Origin: Parabacteroides hominis | GTDB taxonomy: Bacteria; Bacteroidota; Bacteroidia; Bacteroidales; Tannerellaceae | Assembly (NCBI RefSeq): GCF_014287585.1 | Contig: NZ_JACOOJ010000004.1 | Location: forward strand, 124,001-188,000 | Length of the DNA stretch: 64,000 nucleotides | Direction: 5' to 3' | Shown: positions 33,918 through 43,086 of the stretch, in pieces | Layout of the letters: every line of letters begins with the position of its first letter | Numbering within the stretch: the stretch's first letter is position 1 | The notes under the pieces: model-generated | Database searches by the model: none | The model's input: the letters and a program-made list of their open reading frames with translations, nothing else | What the model was told of the DNA's origin: nothing | Position numbers and translations under genes: made by a program

Positions 33918-35234
33918 TTATCTCTTGTTCTGGCTGTATTTACGAGGATAATTGAACGCGATGGCTAATAATGCACCTGCACCCAATAAATAAGGATAGT
34001 ACAGGTATTGCATGATCTCGATGGGAGAGACGTGCCCTAAGCCTGCCGCCATCAATAATTGTGCGCCGTAAGGTATGATGCCCTGTACGAAGCAGGAAAA
34101 AATGTCCAACAGGCTGGCACTGCGTCTCGGATCTATTTTGAAACGATCGGCGATATCTTTGGCTATCGGACCTGCCATGATCAGGGCGATGGTGTTGTTT
34201 GCGGTACAAAGGTTTGCAAAACTGATTAGTGCGGCAATGCTTCCTTCGGCTCCTTTGGAGGAACGGATGCGGGACGTGAGTTTCAGGATGATCCAGTCGA
34301 TACCGCCGTTATACCGTATCATTTCCAACATACCGCCGGCCAGTAAAGTCACGATGATCAGTTCGCCCATATTCGTAATACCCAGCCCCATCGAGGCATT
34401 CCATCCCCAGATATCGAACCCGCCTGTCAGCAATCCGACGATACCGGAAAGGATAATCCCGACTATCAGGACCATCATGACATTCACGCCGCAAATAGCT
34501 GTTATGAGGACAACCAGATAGGGCAGGACCTTGACCCATTCGATCGGCCCTGTTTCATATCCGCTCCCGACTCCGCTTCCGATCAACACATAGATAATGC
34601 CGGTTAATATGGCGATCGGAAGGGCGATTCGGATGTTCACCTTGAACTTGTCATTCATATTACAACCTTGCGTGCGTGTGGCAACGATAGTGGTGTCCGA
34701 TATGAAAGACAGGTTGTCTCCGAACATGGCCCCGCTTACGACAACGCCCAACATGAGCGCATCGGGCATTCCGGTTTTGCCGGCGATCCCTACGGCAACA
34801 GGAGCCAGGGCGACGATTGTCCCGACCGATGTCCCGACGGAAATCGAAATGAAACAAGCAGCGAGGAAGATTCCGGCTGCCAACAAATTGCCCGGCAGGA
34901 TGGACATGGCCAGATTCACGGTAGCATCGACAGCTCCCATCGCTTTGGCTGTTTGGGCGAAAGCACCGGCAAAGATGAAGATCAATACCATCAGCATAAT
35001 ATTACTGTTGGCCGCTCCCCGGCAGAATTGTTCGATCCGGTTGCTGAGCTTGCCTCCTTTGGACATGGCGATGGCAACTACCGAGGCGATAACAAAGGCC
35101 ACGGTAATAGGCATCTTATAGAAATCACCTGCGATAATGGACACTACAAGGTAAGATAATAAAAAAACAACCAGAGGTGTCAATGCCCAGGGGTTAGGGG
35201 CATGATGTAAACGTGAACTATTCGGATCTGTCAT
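33918..35234 (-). CDS. NhaC-family Na+/H+ antiporter
   Basis: A 438-residue protein with about 11 membrane spans. Conserved features include SVGTSVGTIVALAPV and SGAMFGDNLSFISDTTIVATRTQGC, typical of NhaC. It expels Na+ in exchange for protons and suits the Na+ economy set by the NQR pump. It lies 17 bp downstream of the DUF5686 gene on the same strand, so they may be co-transcribed. Substrate could also be another carboxylate/proton pair, as some NhaC relatives exchange malate or lactate. Confidence 0.9.
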   Translation of the reverse strand: MTDPNSSRLHHAPNPWALTPLVVFLLSYLVVSIIAGDFYKMPITVAFVIASVVAIAMSKGGKLSNRIEQFCRGAANSNIMLMVLIFIFAGAFAQTAKAMGAVDATVNLAMSILPGNLLAAGIFLAACFISISVGTSVGTIVALAPVAVGIAGKTGMPDALMLGVVVSGAMFGDNLSFISDTTIVATRTQGCNMNDKFKVNIRIALPIAILTGIIYVLIGSGVGSGYETGPIEWVKVLPYLVVLITAICGVNVMMVLIVGIILSGIVGLLTGGFDIWGWNASMGLGITNMGELIIVTLLAGGMLEMIRYNGGIDWIILKLTSRIRSSKGAEGSIAALISFANLCTANNTIALIMAGPIAKDIADRFKIDPRRSASLLDIFSCFVQGIIPYGAQLLMAAGLGHVSPIEIMQYLYYPYLLGAGALLAIAFNYPRKYSQNKR

Positions 35235-35251
35235 TCTTGTTAAACCGCATG

Positions 35252-37837
35252 TTAGAAAGTAAATCTCAACGCAATACGGATGCCTCCCTTCTTGATATCC
35301 GGATGATTCAGGTAAGTTAAGCGTCTGTAATAATCGATGCGCAGGATCTTAAATATATTTTCCAAACCGACGCTGCATTCCATATATGGAGTGTTGCCCA
35401 ACGGCTGTGTCCCTTCCGGTAACAAGAAAAGTCCCGGCGTCAAGGTCGGATTGTTTTTATCCGTCAGTCCGCCATAGATCATATTAAAGGAAAGAACCTC
35501 ACGCAGGCGCAGCCACTTGATACCCGGAATACGGTTCAGGATCCAGCCCTTCAGATAATAAGTAGCATTGAACGATACATATTGGTCGGTCACAAACTCC
35601 AACGCGTTCATCATGTGGAATGCTTCCGGCTGGATTGTGACGGATTGGTTCGTATTCGGCAAAATCAACAAGGGAAAAGGTACTTTATCCCAAACTTTAC
35701 CTGCTTTTACCTGTGCATCGATATGGCCGAACGAAGAAAGCCAGATGCGTTTCTCGGCACTGAGCTCCGTATGGTTGTAATTGTAATCGCCACCTAATAC
35801 GCCTTTAATGCCTAATTGATGGGAGAGTTTGAATACGGGAGCGTCTTTGGACAGGTTGAATACGGATTCTTTACCCGAACGCCCGTTGTAGGCGCGTTCA
35901 CCCGGAGCGAAACGCAATTGTGTCCCGATTTCGGATGTCGTGAAATCTTTTATATGGAACAAATTCCCGGAGTCGTCCCGTTTAATGTATTGAAGGGTTC
36001 CTGCCGCCTCGTTGTTCTGGTTCATCATCCAGGACTTCCATGTCAGGCCGTTCAGCCATTCTTTCTCGTATTGCAATACGCTTTTGCGGATATACTGCAT
36101 CTTGGTCACAGGTTCTCCTACTTTCCAGGCAACGAAAATGTTATCCTTGCTTGTGAAAAGGAAGTCCTGGCCTGGGGTGTACACGTCATATTCCTGGATA
36201 AACGACAGGTTATTGACCGGATTTTCACCTTCGTGATATTCTTTTTTAGTGAAGCTGTGCGTTAATTTCAGGTTGTATTTGATCTTGCGGTCGTTTGTGC
36301 CGTAAGCCAGATAGCCGCTTGCAAACCAATACGGATTGAGGTTGGCGGTCGTCATTCCTCCGACACGCATACGGAAACCTTCCAGATGGTTCGCACTAAA
36401 GGTCGTATTCATCGGACCGAAGTCGAATTTGGTCACTTTCTTGTCGTTTGCTGTCGGGATATAGCCTGTTATCAAGATTTCGGCGGTTTTGATAATGGCA
36501 TTGAAGGCCGGAACTTTACGCAGTTGCCCCAATAAATCTTTTAGCGCATCTTCCTTCTCTTTCAATGGAATAGGGCGGTTGTGCGTCCAGAACGTATCCG
36601 GCTGTGCCGTCGCTTCCGGCAAGACATGCAATGCCCCTAAGAGCCCGAAAACGGAGTCTGCGTTCTGCACGTTGAAATTATAATTGTCGTAATTCCTGAG
36701 CTGGTGCGCATAGAGTTGTTGCGCCCCCTTTACCACATAGAAATTGACGAAAGTGTTCTCTTGGTCGAGTACCCAGGTGCTATCCGGCATCTGTTTGAAT
36801 TCCTGTTCGATACGGAGCTTGTCCACCCAGTTCAGATTGATATTGGCGGGTGTGTTCAACAATACTTTCTTGACCGCATAATTACCGTCGAGCGTTATAT
36901 AAAGCCGTCCCGTAAACCCGTAGCTTTCACTGTTTGCCGGAACGAAAGCCAGATCCACACATTTGTCTCCTCCCACATCGAGCGTATCCATGATGTAGTA
37001 ATGGTAATATGTGGTCGCCAGTGTCGATGATAACGGGCTGACGAACCGGTTCAATAGAATAGGGATGTTATTATCGAAAATATTGATACTCTTGAATATT
37101 TCTTCCAGGTTGGAGGTTATGCCGCCACCGTCATCCAACGTCTTATCGATCCCCTGCATGCGTTTGGCCCTGACAATTGTCTTTTCCGCTTTGGGACTTT
37201 TCCGGTAGTAGAAGTCCGACAGGTTTTCACGCACGGAAACGGTCAGAATCGGTTTGCCGTTAAATTCGGACGTATCCAGGTAGTTTTTGATAAATTTGAA
37301 CTTTTTCAGAAATTTGTTCTTGTCGAGATTCGGATTGAAATTATCCAGCGACAGGCTTAGTTTTTCATATACTTCCGTTTGATATTCCGGCTTTGCCTCG
37401 ATCCGGTTGTCATTCTTGTGTGCAATTACTTTTTTGATAAGCTCTACAGCCGGGTTATCCTTGCGGGTATATTTTTCTCTTTTGGGTTTGACCACGACTT
37501 CCGATATCTCGAAAGCAGTCGGTTTCAACAACAATTCCAGATTGTCATTCTTTTTACCGGGCTTGAGGTCGATGAATTTAGTGTCGTAGCCCAATGAGGC
37601 GGCAGCCAGTTTGGTGTAGCCTTGGTTGTTTTGGAGGGTGAATGCTCCATTTTCGTCTGTCATAGCTCCGATAGTCGATCCGTCAAAATAGACGGATACA
37701 AACGGGAGCGGTTCACCGGTAATCGAGTCTTTGACAATACCGGAGGCCGAGGTAAAACTCTGAGCGTATGATAGAAAAGTTCCTGCTACTGATTGTAACA
37801 GAGCTATTAATATTATATAACGGATAAATCTTACCAT
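35252..37837 (-). CDS. DUF5686 outer-membrane protein with carboxypeptidase-regulatory-like domain
   Basis: An 861-residue protein: signal peptide (ends about LSYAQ), CarboxypepD-regulatory-like beta domain (SGIVKDSITGEPLPFVSVYF ... LAAASLGYDT, residues about 31-105) and DUF5686 to the end, a large beta-rich region that finishes with a barrel-like aromatic strand (IALRFTF). It is a TonB-receptor-like outer-membrane protein without the plug; function is unknown. It is followed by NhaC. A -7 box TACCTTTG lies 35 bp upstream (37872-37879). Confidence 0.9.
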   Translation of the reverse strand: MVRFIRYIILIALLQSVAGTFLSYAQSFTSASGIVKDSITGEPLPFVSVYFDGSTIGAMTDENGAFTLQNNQGYTKLAAASLGYDTKFIDLKPGKKNDNLELLLKPTAFEISEVVVKPKREKYTRKDNPAVELIKKVIAHKNDNRIEAKPEYQTEVYEKLSLSLDNFNPNLDKNKFLKKFKFIKNYLDTSEFNGKPILTVSVRENLSDFYYRKSPKAEKTIVRAKRMQGIDKTLDDGGGITSNLEEIFKSINIFDNNIPILLNRFVSPLSSTLATTYYHYYIMDTLDVGGDKCVDLAFVPANSESYGFTGRLYITLDGNYAVKKVLLNTPANINLNWVDKLRIEQEFKQMPDSTWVLDQENTFVNFYVVKGAQQLYAHQLRNYDNYNFNVQNADSVFGLLGALHVLPEATAQPDTFWTHNRPIPLKEKEDALKDLLGQLRKVPAFNAIIKTAEILITGYIPTANDKKVTKFDFGPMNTTFSANHLEGFRMRVGGMTTANLNPYWFASGYLAYGTNDRKIKYNLKLTHSFTKKEYHEGENPVNNLSFIQEYDVYTPGQDFLFTSKDNIFVAWKVGEPVTKMQYIRKSVLQYEKEWLNGLTWKSWMMNQNNEAAGTLQYIKRDDSGNLFHIKDFTTSEIGTQLRFAPGERAYNGRSGKESVFNLSKDAPVFKLSHQLGIKGVLGGDYNYNHTELSAEKRIWLSSFGHIDAQVKAGKVWDKVPFPLLILPNTNQSVTIQPEAFHMMNALEFVTDQYVSFNATYYLKGWILNRIPGIKWLRLREVLSFNMIYGGLTDKNNPTLTPGLFLLPEGTQPLGNTPYMECSVGLENIFKILRIDYYRRLTYLNHPDIKKGGIRIALRFTF

Positions 37838-37871
37838 GTATTTAACGTTGTTCCTTCTCGGATATAGACAG

Positions 37872-37879
37872 CAAAGGTA
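37872..37879 (-). promoter_or_regulatory. -7 box of the DUF5686-nhaC operon
   Basis: Minus-strand TACCTTTG fits TAnnTTTG, 35 bp before the ATG. No obvious -33 TTTG. Confidence 0.45.
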
Positions 37880-38028
37880 AGATTTTTATTGGTTATGGTC
37901 TTGCAGGCGATATTAATAATCTTTAATCGAAAGATAGTCTGCCGCTTAAATAGAGGGAACGGATTTGTTTTTTTGTAATTAAATGTCAGACATGAACCAA
38001 TAAGTGGGTTTTGTATTCAATTTCTCTT

Positions 38029-38036
38029 TATATTTG
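38029..38036 (+). promoter_or_regulatory. Possible -7 box of the primase-like gene
   Basis: TATATTTG fits TAnnTTTG. An upstream TTTG (38010-38013) is at a short 15-nt spacing. The gene starts 88 bp further on. Confidence 0.35.
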
Positions 38037-38123
38037 TTCCTTCCGAGAACGTGAAAACACGTTTTTTATGATTGATTTTTGGAGGAAGATTGTTTTTGTT
38101 TTTCTCAATAACTACGAAAAAAA

Positions 38124-39323
38124 ATGAGGATAAAAATTTTGGAGCAACAAATTATTCAAGCAGTCCGGTTGGAAGATGTAGTAAAGCGGTATGCAGAGCT
38201 ATTTCGAGGAAGTAAATCCGGGAAAACCCTAAGATGTAATTGCTTATTTCATAGGGATGATGGTAAGTCTTTTAAAGTAAAAGTGACGGAACAGACTTAC
38301 GAATGCGGCATCTGTAAGGAAGCCGGCAACGTAGTAGATCTGGTACAGTCCTTAGTCGGGTGCAACGAGACGGAAGCCTTGTATGTCCTGTCTGATTGGT
38401 ATGATATACCGATAAAAAGGCCTGGTAACCTTGCTGCACAAAAAAACAGGCGGCGAGAAAAATGTTCGAAAGATGTAAGTTTACTGTGTTCTATACATGA
38501 AAACAGGGAATTTAACATGCTGTTTGAGTCGTTGGATTTTTGGAAGGGTGATAATGCACTGTTTGCAGCCGGCCATAAGTATCTGGAGCTGGGGCTAAGC
38601 CCGTCGGTACTTCCTGATAAGTATGAACGGCTTGCAGGCCTTATGCTCTTTCCTGTCCGGGACGGGGAAGGCGTACTGCAAGGCTTCCTGAAATATATGG
38701 CAGAAGAGAAAGACCAGGGATGCATTTGTTATCCGCCAAATCTGGCGGATAACAGTCTGTTAGGTCTTTACCAGGCAATCAAGGCGATCGAAAAACTCGG
38801 ATTTGTCTATCTGGTATGGAACTGCAAGGATCTATTGGCTATGCATGTCGCCGGTTTTACCAATACGGTGGCGTGTTGTAACGGCAATTTGACCGATCAG
38901 CAGATTCATTTGCTTCTGAAATATGCGAACCGGATCGTTATAATTCATACCGCTGAAGTACCCAATCAGGTCAGGGCGACAAAGACAGCCGCCCGTTTAT
39001 CGTTTGCATCGGCAGTGACTTATCGCTTGTCATTGTCCAAAAAGGATCTTTCTGCTTTATACAGGAGGATGGGAGTGGCTAAATTTGAATATTATATCCG
39101 CCAGTCTACCCGTTTGGTATTCTTGAATGCTTTGCGGGATAAGTGGGTGGGTGAACAGCAGGCGCTTGCCAAACAATCGAATGCTGCGAAGTCGAAGGAA
39201 GAAAAAGCGGAATTGCGCTCCAACCAGATTGTCATCCGGAACAAACTGGATAAGCTTTCGGGTATTTTGAATGAAAACTGGGGACATCTGAGCTGGTTTT
39301 TCGATAAATTTGTTGTTCATTAG
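38124..39323 (+). CDS. CHC2 zinc-finger, primase-like protein with degenerate TOPRIM region
   Basis: A 399-residue protein. The N-terminus is a DnaG-type zinc finger: LRCNCLFHRDDGKSF then YECGICKEAGNVVDLVQ (residues about 36-75). The middle looks like a DnaG TOPRIM region by order (LMLFPVRDGEGVLQGFL, then VYLVWNCKDLLAMHVAGF, then NRIVIIHTAE). The usual catalytic Glu of V-E-G and the D-x-D are replaced (V-W-N-C and H-T-A-E), so primer synthesis is unlikely. The C-terminus is helical. It is a chromosomal gene 7 bp before a CDF transporter. It may be a DNA-binding relic or have a new role; function unknown. Confidence 0.75.
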   Translation: MRIKILEQQIIQAVRLEDVVKRYAELFRGSKSGKTLRCNCLFHRDDGKSFKVKVTEQTYECGICKEAGNVVDLVQSLVGCNETEALYVLSDWYDIPIKRPGNLAAQKNRRREKCSKDVSLLCSIHENREFNMLFESLDFWKGDNALFAAGHKYLELGLSPSVLPDKYERLAGLMLFPVRDGEGVLQGFLKYMAEEKDQGCICYPPNLADNSLLGLYQAIKAIEKLGFVYLVWNCKDLLAMHVAGFTNTVACCNGNLTDQQIHLLLKYANRIVIIHTAEVPNQVRATKTAARLSFASAVTYRLSLSKKDLSALYRRMGVAKFEYYIRQSTRLVFLNALRDKWVGEQQALAKQSNAAKSKEEKAELRSNQIVIRNKLDKLSGILNENWGHLSWFFDKFVVH

Positions 39324-39330
39324 AAAAGAA

Positions 39331-40242
39331 ATGAAAGAGCATATCAGAAAACGAAAAATCATGGCCGTGACCCTGATCGGATCGCTTGCCAACTTTCTGC
39401 TATTGGTTTTCAAATTCATAGCAGGTGTATTGGGGCACAGTAGCGCCATGATCGCGGATGCTGTGCACTCGCTATCCGATTTTGTGACGGATGTAATCGT
39501 TTTGCTCTTCATTAACATATCGTCCAAACCGAAAGACGAAGGACATGATTACGGGCACGGGAAATATGAGACTTTGGCTACCACGATCATCGGGATTGTC
39601 CTGATGTGCGTAGGAGCCGGCCTTTTCTGGGACGGTGCGAATAAGATTTTCGGATTCTATTTTAGGGGCGAACAGTTGGAAAGCCCCGGTAAGATCGCGC
39701 TTATTGCCGCCATTGTCTCTATTATAATAAAGGAAGCCCTGTATCGTCTGACGTTATATGTCGGGAAGAAAGAGAATAGCCAGGCCGTTATCGCGAATGC
39801 CTGGCATCATCGTTCGGACGCTTTTTCTTCTATTGGAACAACGTTGGGGATTGGCGGGGCTATCCTTTTAGGAGATAACTGGCGTGTGCTGGACCCGATA
39901 GCTGCCGTGATCGTCAGCATACTGATTGTGAAGGTGGCATTCCAGTTGGTCATACCTGCAATTAATGATTTGCTGGAAAAATCTTTACCGGGCGAGATCG
40001 AAGATGAGATTCTTTCTATAATAAATGAGACGCCGGAGGTCAGGAACCCGCATAATTTATGTACGCGTAGAATCGGCAACGATTTTGCGATAGAAGTACA
40101 TATCCGGGTCGACGGGCAAATAACCGTAAGCCGTGCGCATGAGCTGACGAAAGATATAGAAAATAAGTTACGTTTGAAATTCGGTCCGGCAACCCATATC
40201 GTCTTGCATGTCGAACCGATAAAAGAGAAAAAAGATGAGTGA
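39331..40242 (+). CDS. Cation diffusion facilitator (CDF) transporter
   Basis: From the Met at 39331 (with AGAAAAG just before) it has 303 residues and about six membrane spans. Metal site residues are visible as HSSAMIADAVHSLSDF in span 2 and HHRSDAFSS in span 5, with a C-terminal cytosolic domain (FAIEVHIRVDGQITVS). It exports divalent metals such as Zn2+ or Fe2+ by proton exchange. It is between the primase-like gene (7-bp gap) and guanine deaminase (8-bp overlap), so the three are probably one operon. Metal specificity is not certain. Confidence 0.92.
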   Translation: MKEHIRKRKIMAVTLIGSLANFLLLVFKFIAGVLGHSSAMIADAVHSLSDFVTDVIVLLFINISSKPKDEGHDYGHGKYETLATTIIGIVLMCVGAGLFWDGANKIFGFYFRGEQLESPGKIALIAAIVSIIIKEALYRLTLYVGKKENSQAVIANAWHHRSDAFSSIGTTLGIGGAILLGDNWRVLDPIAAVIVSILIVKVAFQLVIPAINDLLEKSLPGEIEDEILSIINETPEVRNPHNLCTRRIGNDFAIEVHIRVDGQITVSRAHELTKDIENKLRLKFGPATHIVLHVEPIKEKKDE

Positions 40243-41536
40243 ACTGACATTATACAGGGGAGAAGTTTTTGATTTTATCGATTCTCCCTTAAATAGAAAA
40301 GACGCTTACCGGTATTTTCCCGATGGAGCATTGGCCGTACGGGATGGGGAAATAGTCGATTGCGGTCCTTACAAGGAGATTAAAGGCCGTTATGCCGATT
40401 ACGAACTGGTTGATTATTCCGGCAAACTCCTGATGCCTGGATTTATAGACTCCCACATCCATTACCCGCAAGCCGAGATAATCGGGATGTACGGAAAGCA
40501 GTTGCTGGATTGGCTGGATGACTATACTTTCCCTGCTGAACAGGCGTTTGCTTCTCCGGAGCATGCGGACAAGATGGCCCGCTTCTTTATACAGGAGTTG
40601 TTCAGGAACGGTACGACGACCTGTATGGCTTATGCGACGGTACATCCGGCTTCCGTCACCGCTCTCTTTTCCGTTGCGTCGGAATATAATATGTGTATGC
40701 TGACCGGAAAAGTGCTGATGGACCGGAACGCCCCGGCGGGATTGACCGATACGGCAGGACAGGGGGAATCCGAAAGCCGTTCCCTGATTGAAACCTGGCA
40801 TGGTAAAGGTCGGAACCGCTATGTCATCACGCCCCGTTTTGCCATATCTTGCTCGATGGAACAACTGCTTGCTGCCGGGCGTTTGCACGGACAATATCCG
40901 GACACTTATATACAGACGCATCTTTCCGAAAATAAAGACGAGATCGACAGCACGCTTTCTTTGTGTCCCGATTGCCAGGATTATCTGGAAGTATACGAGC
41001 GGGCAGGATTGGTTACGGACCGCTCAGTCTTCGGGCATTGCATTCATCTGTCTGATTCGGAATGCCGCCGGCTGGCCGAAGCCGGTTCCGTCATAGCGCA
41101 TTGTCCAACATCCAACCTCTTTTTGGGAAGCGGCCTGTTCGATATGCAACAGGCCAATCGCCTCGGCATGCAAACCGTATTGGCGACGGATGTCGGAGCC
41201 GGAACTTCTTTCTCCTTGCTGCGTACGATGGGAGAGTCCTATAAAGTGCAGCAGCTTAACGGATATCCTATGTCTGTGTTGGAATCCTTATATAAATGTA
41301 CATTGGGAGCCGCCAAGGCACTTCGCCTGGACGATGAAATCGGTTGTTTCGGGAAAGGCCGGAAAGCGGACTTCATTGTCGTGGATTATGCTGCGACACC
41401 TTCCCTGCAGGCACGCATGGACTATCTGAAACGGAATGGGAAGTGGACATTGGAGAACAAGCTGTTCGGCTTGCAAGCCATAGGGGATGACCGGAATATT
41501 CAAGCTACTTATATAATAGGTACGCGAGTGAAGTAG
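40235..41536 (+). CDS. guaD: Guanine deaminase
   Basis: A 433-residue amidohydrolase. Zinc ligands and catalytic motifs: PGFIDSHIHYPQAE (HxH), QTHLSENKDE, FGHCIHLSD and LATDVGAGTSFS. The HYPQ sequence is typical of guanine deaminase, which converts guanine to xanthine and ammonia in purine salvage or breakdown. Length fits the family. It overlaps the CDF gene by 8 bp. Zn2+ use makes the CDF neighbour interesting but a functional tie is not shown. Confidence 0.92.
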   Translation: MSELTLYRGEVFDFIDSPLNRKDAYRYFPDGALAVRDGEIVDCGPYKEIKGRYADYELVDYSGKLLMPGFIDSHIHYPQAEIIGMYGKQLLDWLDDYTFPAEQAFASPEHADKMARFFIQELFRNGTTTCMAYATVHPASVTALFSVASEYNMCMLTGKVLMDRNAPAGLTDTAGQGESESRSLIETWHGKGRNRYVITPRFAISCSMEQLLAAGRLHGQYPDTYIQTHLSENKDEIDSTLSLCPDCQDYLEVYERAGLVTDRSVFGHCIHLSDSECRRLAEAGSVIAHCPTSNLFLGSGLFDMQQANRLGMQTVLATDVGAGTSFSLLRTMGESYKVQQLNGYPMSVLESLYKCTLGAAKALRLDDEIGCFGKGRKADFIVVDYAATPSLQARMDYLKRNGKWTLENKLFGLQAIGDDRNIQATYIIGTRVK

Positions 41537-41668
41537 TTCCCGCGCGTTCTCAAAGGTGTGAGAATCTTTTCTCATAGCAGTGAGAACTTTTTCCCATGAT
41601 GTTGAGAATTAATTCTCATGCCGGTGAGAATCTTTTCTCAGCAGTATGAGATTTGGTGAGAAAAAGCA
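41537..41668. repeat. Array of 22-bp palindromic repeats between convergent genes
   Basis: Repeats start at 41559, 41581, 41603, 41625 and 41647, an exact 22-bp period, with a half-matching unit at 41537. The core is TGAGAAnnnnTTCTCA (6-bp arms, 4-nt loop): perfect in three units, one mismatch in the second, degenerate in the last. The 6-bp variable spacers differ. It sits between guaD and the DUF5103 gene, where a terminator would be. Confidence 0.85.
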
Positions 41669-41685
41669 ACGAACAATTCGTAGAC

Positions 41686-42960
41686 TTAGAATACCTGCAT
41701 TTCGTTCCTTACAGTCGTGACGCCGATCAGCCGGTCGTAGCGGGCTCCCATCGGACGGTAATAAACATAGATGCTATATTCGTTTTGCGTCTGGTAGTAA
41801 TTGCCTTCTATCGGGCCTGTCTGGCCGACAGTGGAGCCGGTCGGGACAAACAAATACTGGTAGTTGTAGCTTCCCTGTTTGAGAAGGACGGCTTTCTCAT
41901 ACTGCTTGGTCTCGAAGTTATAGCCCATTTTGCTCTTTTCATCCAATACATTATTAAATAGCTCGCCGTTCAGGTAGACGCTCCCGTCGGGCAGCGGGTC
42001 GCATGCAAGCGTAAAGTGTACGATATAATAATCGGCTTCCGTATCCGGATCGTTACAATCGCTGCAACGGATGAAGAAACGTCCGTCCTGATCCTGGTCA
42101 TATTGGTAAGTGCCTTTGTTCCGCTTGTAATCGGTCATAAGTTCCACATTATAGTAAGGATTGTGGAAGGAGATGTTTTCGACATGCATGCCATTATATC
42201 TATTACTCAGGAATTCCATGCGGCGGTACTCGTTCCCGGCAGGGAAAATAAGGTTGCGGTTATAGGTATAGGAGATTTGGTTCTCCAGTATACTCATAGG
42301 TTGCAAGTCCGTCACGGCATTGTCGCGCCGGTTGTCCTGGTAAACGAATATCTTCAGGTCCGTCTGCGGATAAGTGATCGGGAAATTCTTGTTGTTAATG
42401 TTGAAACTCACCTGCTGGTGGCTCTGGTTGGTGTCGATATCCGTGTTCCCGCTTACCGAGGCCGAGATGTTGACAACCGGTTCTGCCACAGAGAAGCAGG
42501 CTGTAAGAATGATCTGGTCCGGCGTATCCTCGTTATAGACCTGGATGGCATAATTGCCGGAGACCTTGAACTGGATGTCGTCGTTCGGAAGCAACAGGCG
42601 GTAGTTCGAATATTGGGTCGTAGTCCCGATGGAATTGGCAAAATCGTCGATTGTCGTTCCCTGGAAACCATTCATATACTCGATCGGACTCAACTGCGAT
42701 TGCGTCCAGTCGGCGTTGCAGTACACCACGTTATAGGCATATCGTGTGTATCCGCTGCCCAAACCGTCGAAATTGATTTCGATCCGCTCTTCTCCTCCCA
42801 ACGTTATATAAGGCTCGGATATCAACTCTCCGGCGACTTTCACCTGAAGCGTTTTTATCTGCTTGCTATTGACATTGGTGAAGTATTTCACCTGTGCGTT
42901 TGCCCCGATGGAAAGGGCAAAAACCATCACAAATAGTAAACTGTACACTCTCTTTTTCAT
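41686..42960 (-). CDS. DUF5103 protein (type IX secretion plug-domain family)
   Basis: A 424-residue secreted protein with a signal peptide (MKKRVYSLLFVMVFALSIGANA) and beta-rich domains: PYITLGGEERIEINFDGLGS early and DPLPDGSVYLNGELFNN late. DUF5103 includes the Plug protein that blocks the SprA translocon of the type IX secretion system in Flavobacterium. Expected in the periplasm or outer membrane. No other secretion genes are in the window, so a role in this system rests on family only. A -7 box lies at 42980-42987. Confidence 0.85.
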   Translation of the reverse strand: MKKRVYSLLFVMVFALSIGANAQVKYFTNVNSKQIKTLQVKVAGELISEPYITLGGEERIEINFDGLGSGYTRYAYNVVYCNADWTQSQLSPIEYMNGFQGTTIDDFANSIGTTTQYSNYRLLLPNDDIQFKVSGNYAIQVYNEDTPDQIILTACFSVAEPVVNISASVSGNTDIDTNQSHQQVSFNINNKNFPITYPQTDLKIFVYQDNRRDNAVTDLQPMSILENQISYTYNRNLIFPAGNEYRRMEFLSNRYNGMHVENISFHNPYYNVELMTDYKRNKGTYQYDQDQDGRFFIRCSDCNDPDTEADYYIVHFTLACDPLPDGSVYLNGELFNNVLDEKSKMGYNFETKQYEKAVLLKQGSYNYQYLFVPTGSTVGQTGPIEGNYYQTQNEYSIYVYYRPMGARYDRLIGVTTVRNEMQVF

Positions 42961-42979
42961 ATTTCTTTCTTTGTCGGTG

Positions 42980-42987
42980 CAAAATTA
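42980..42987 (-). promoter_or_regulatory. -7 box of the DUF5103 gene
   Basis: Minus-strand TAATTTTG fits TAnnTTTG, 20 bp before the ATG. Divergent from the nqr promoter. Confidence 0.4.
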
Positions 42988-43043
42988 TGGAATTATTTCT
43001 TTATTTATTTTCTGTTCCCTGCTTTAAAGCATGAAAAATTGCT

Positions 43044-43051
43044 TACTTTTG
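43044..43051 (+). promoter_or_regulatory. -7 box of the nqr operon
   Basis: TACTTTTG fits TAnnTTTG, with TTTA 18 nt upstream in the -33 place, 36 bp before the chosen nqrA ATG. Confidence 0.5.
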
Positions 43052-43086
43052 CGGGAAAATTACATATAAACAATTTTAGTTGTATC

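Noticed and set aside
41537..41668. CRISPR array
   Set aside because: Units are 22 bp in total with 6-bp spacers and lie next to no cas genes; not CRISPR.
42016..42936. 306-codon frame opposite the DUF5103 gene
   Set aside because: Antisense shadow; Val/Ile/Asp-rich composition mirrors the real gene.
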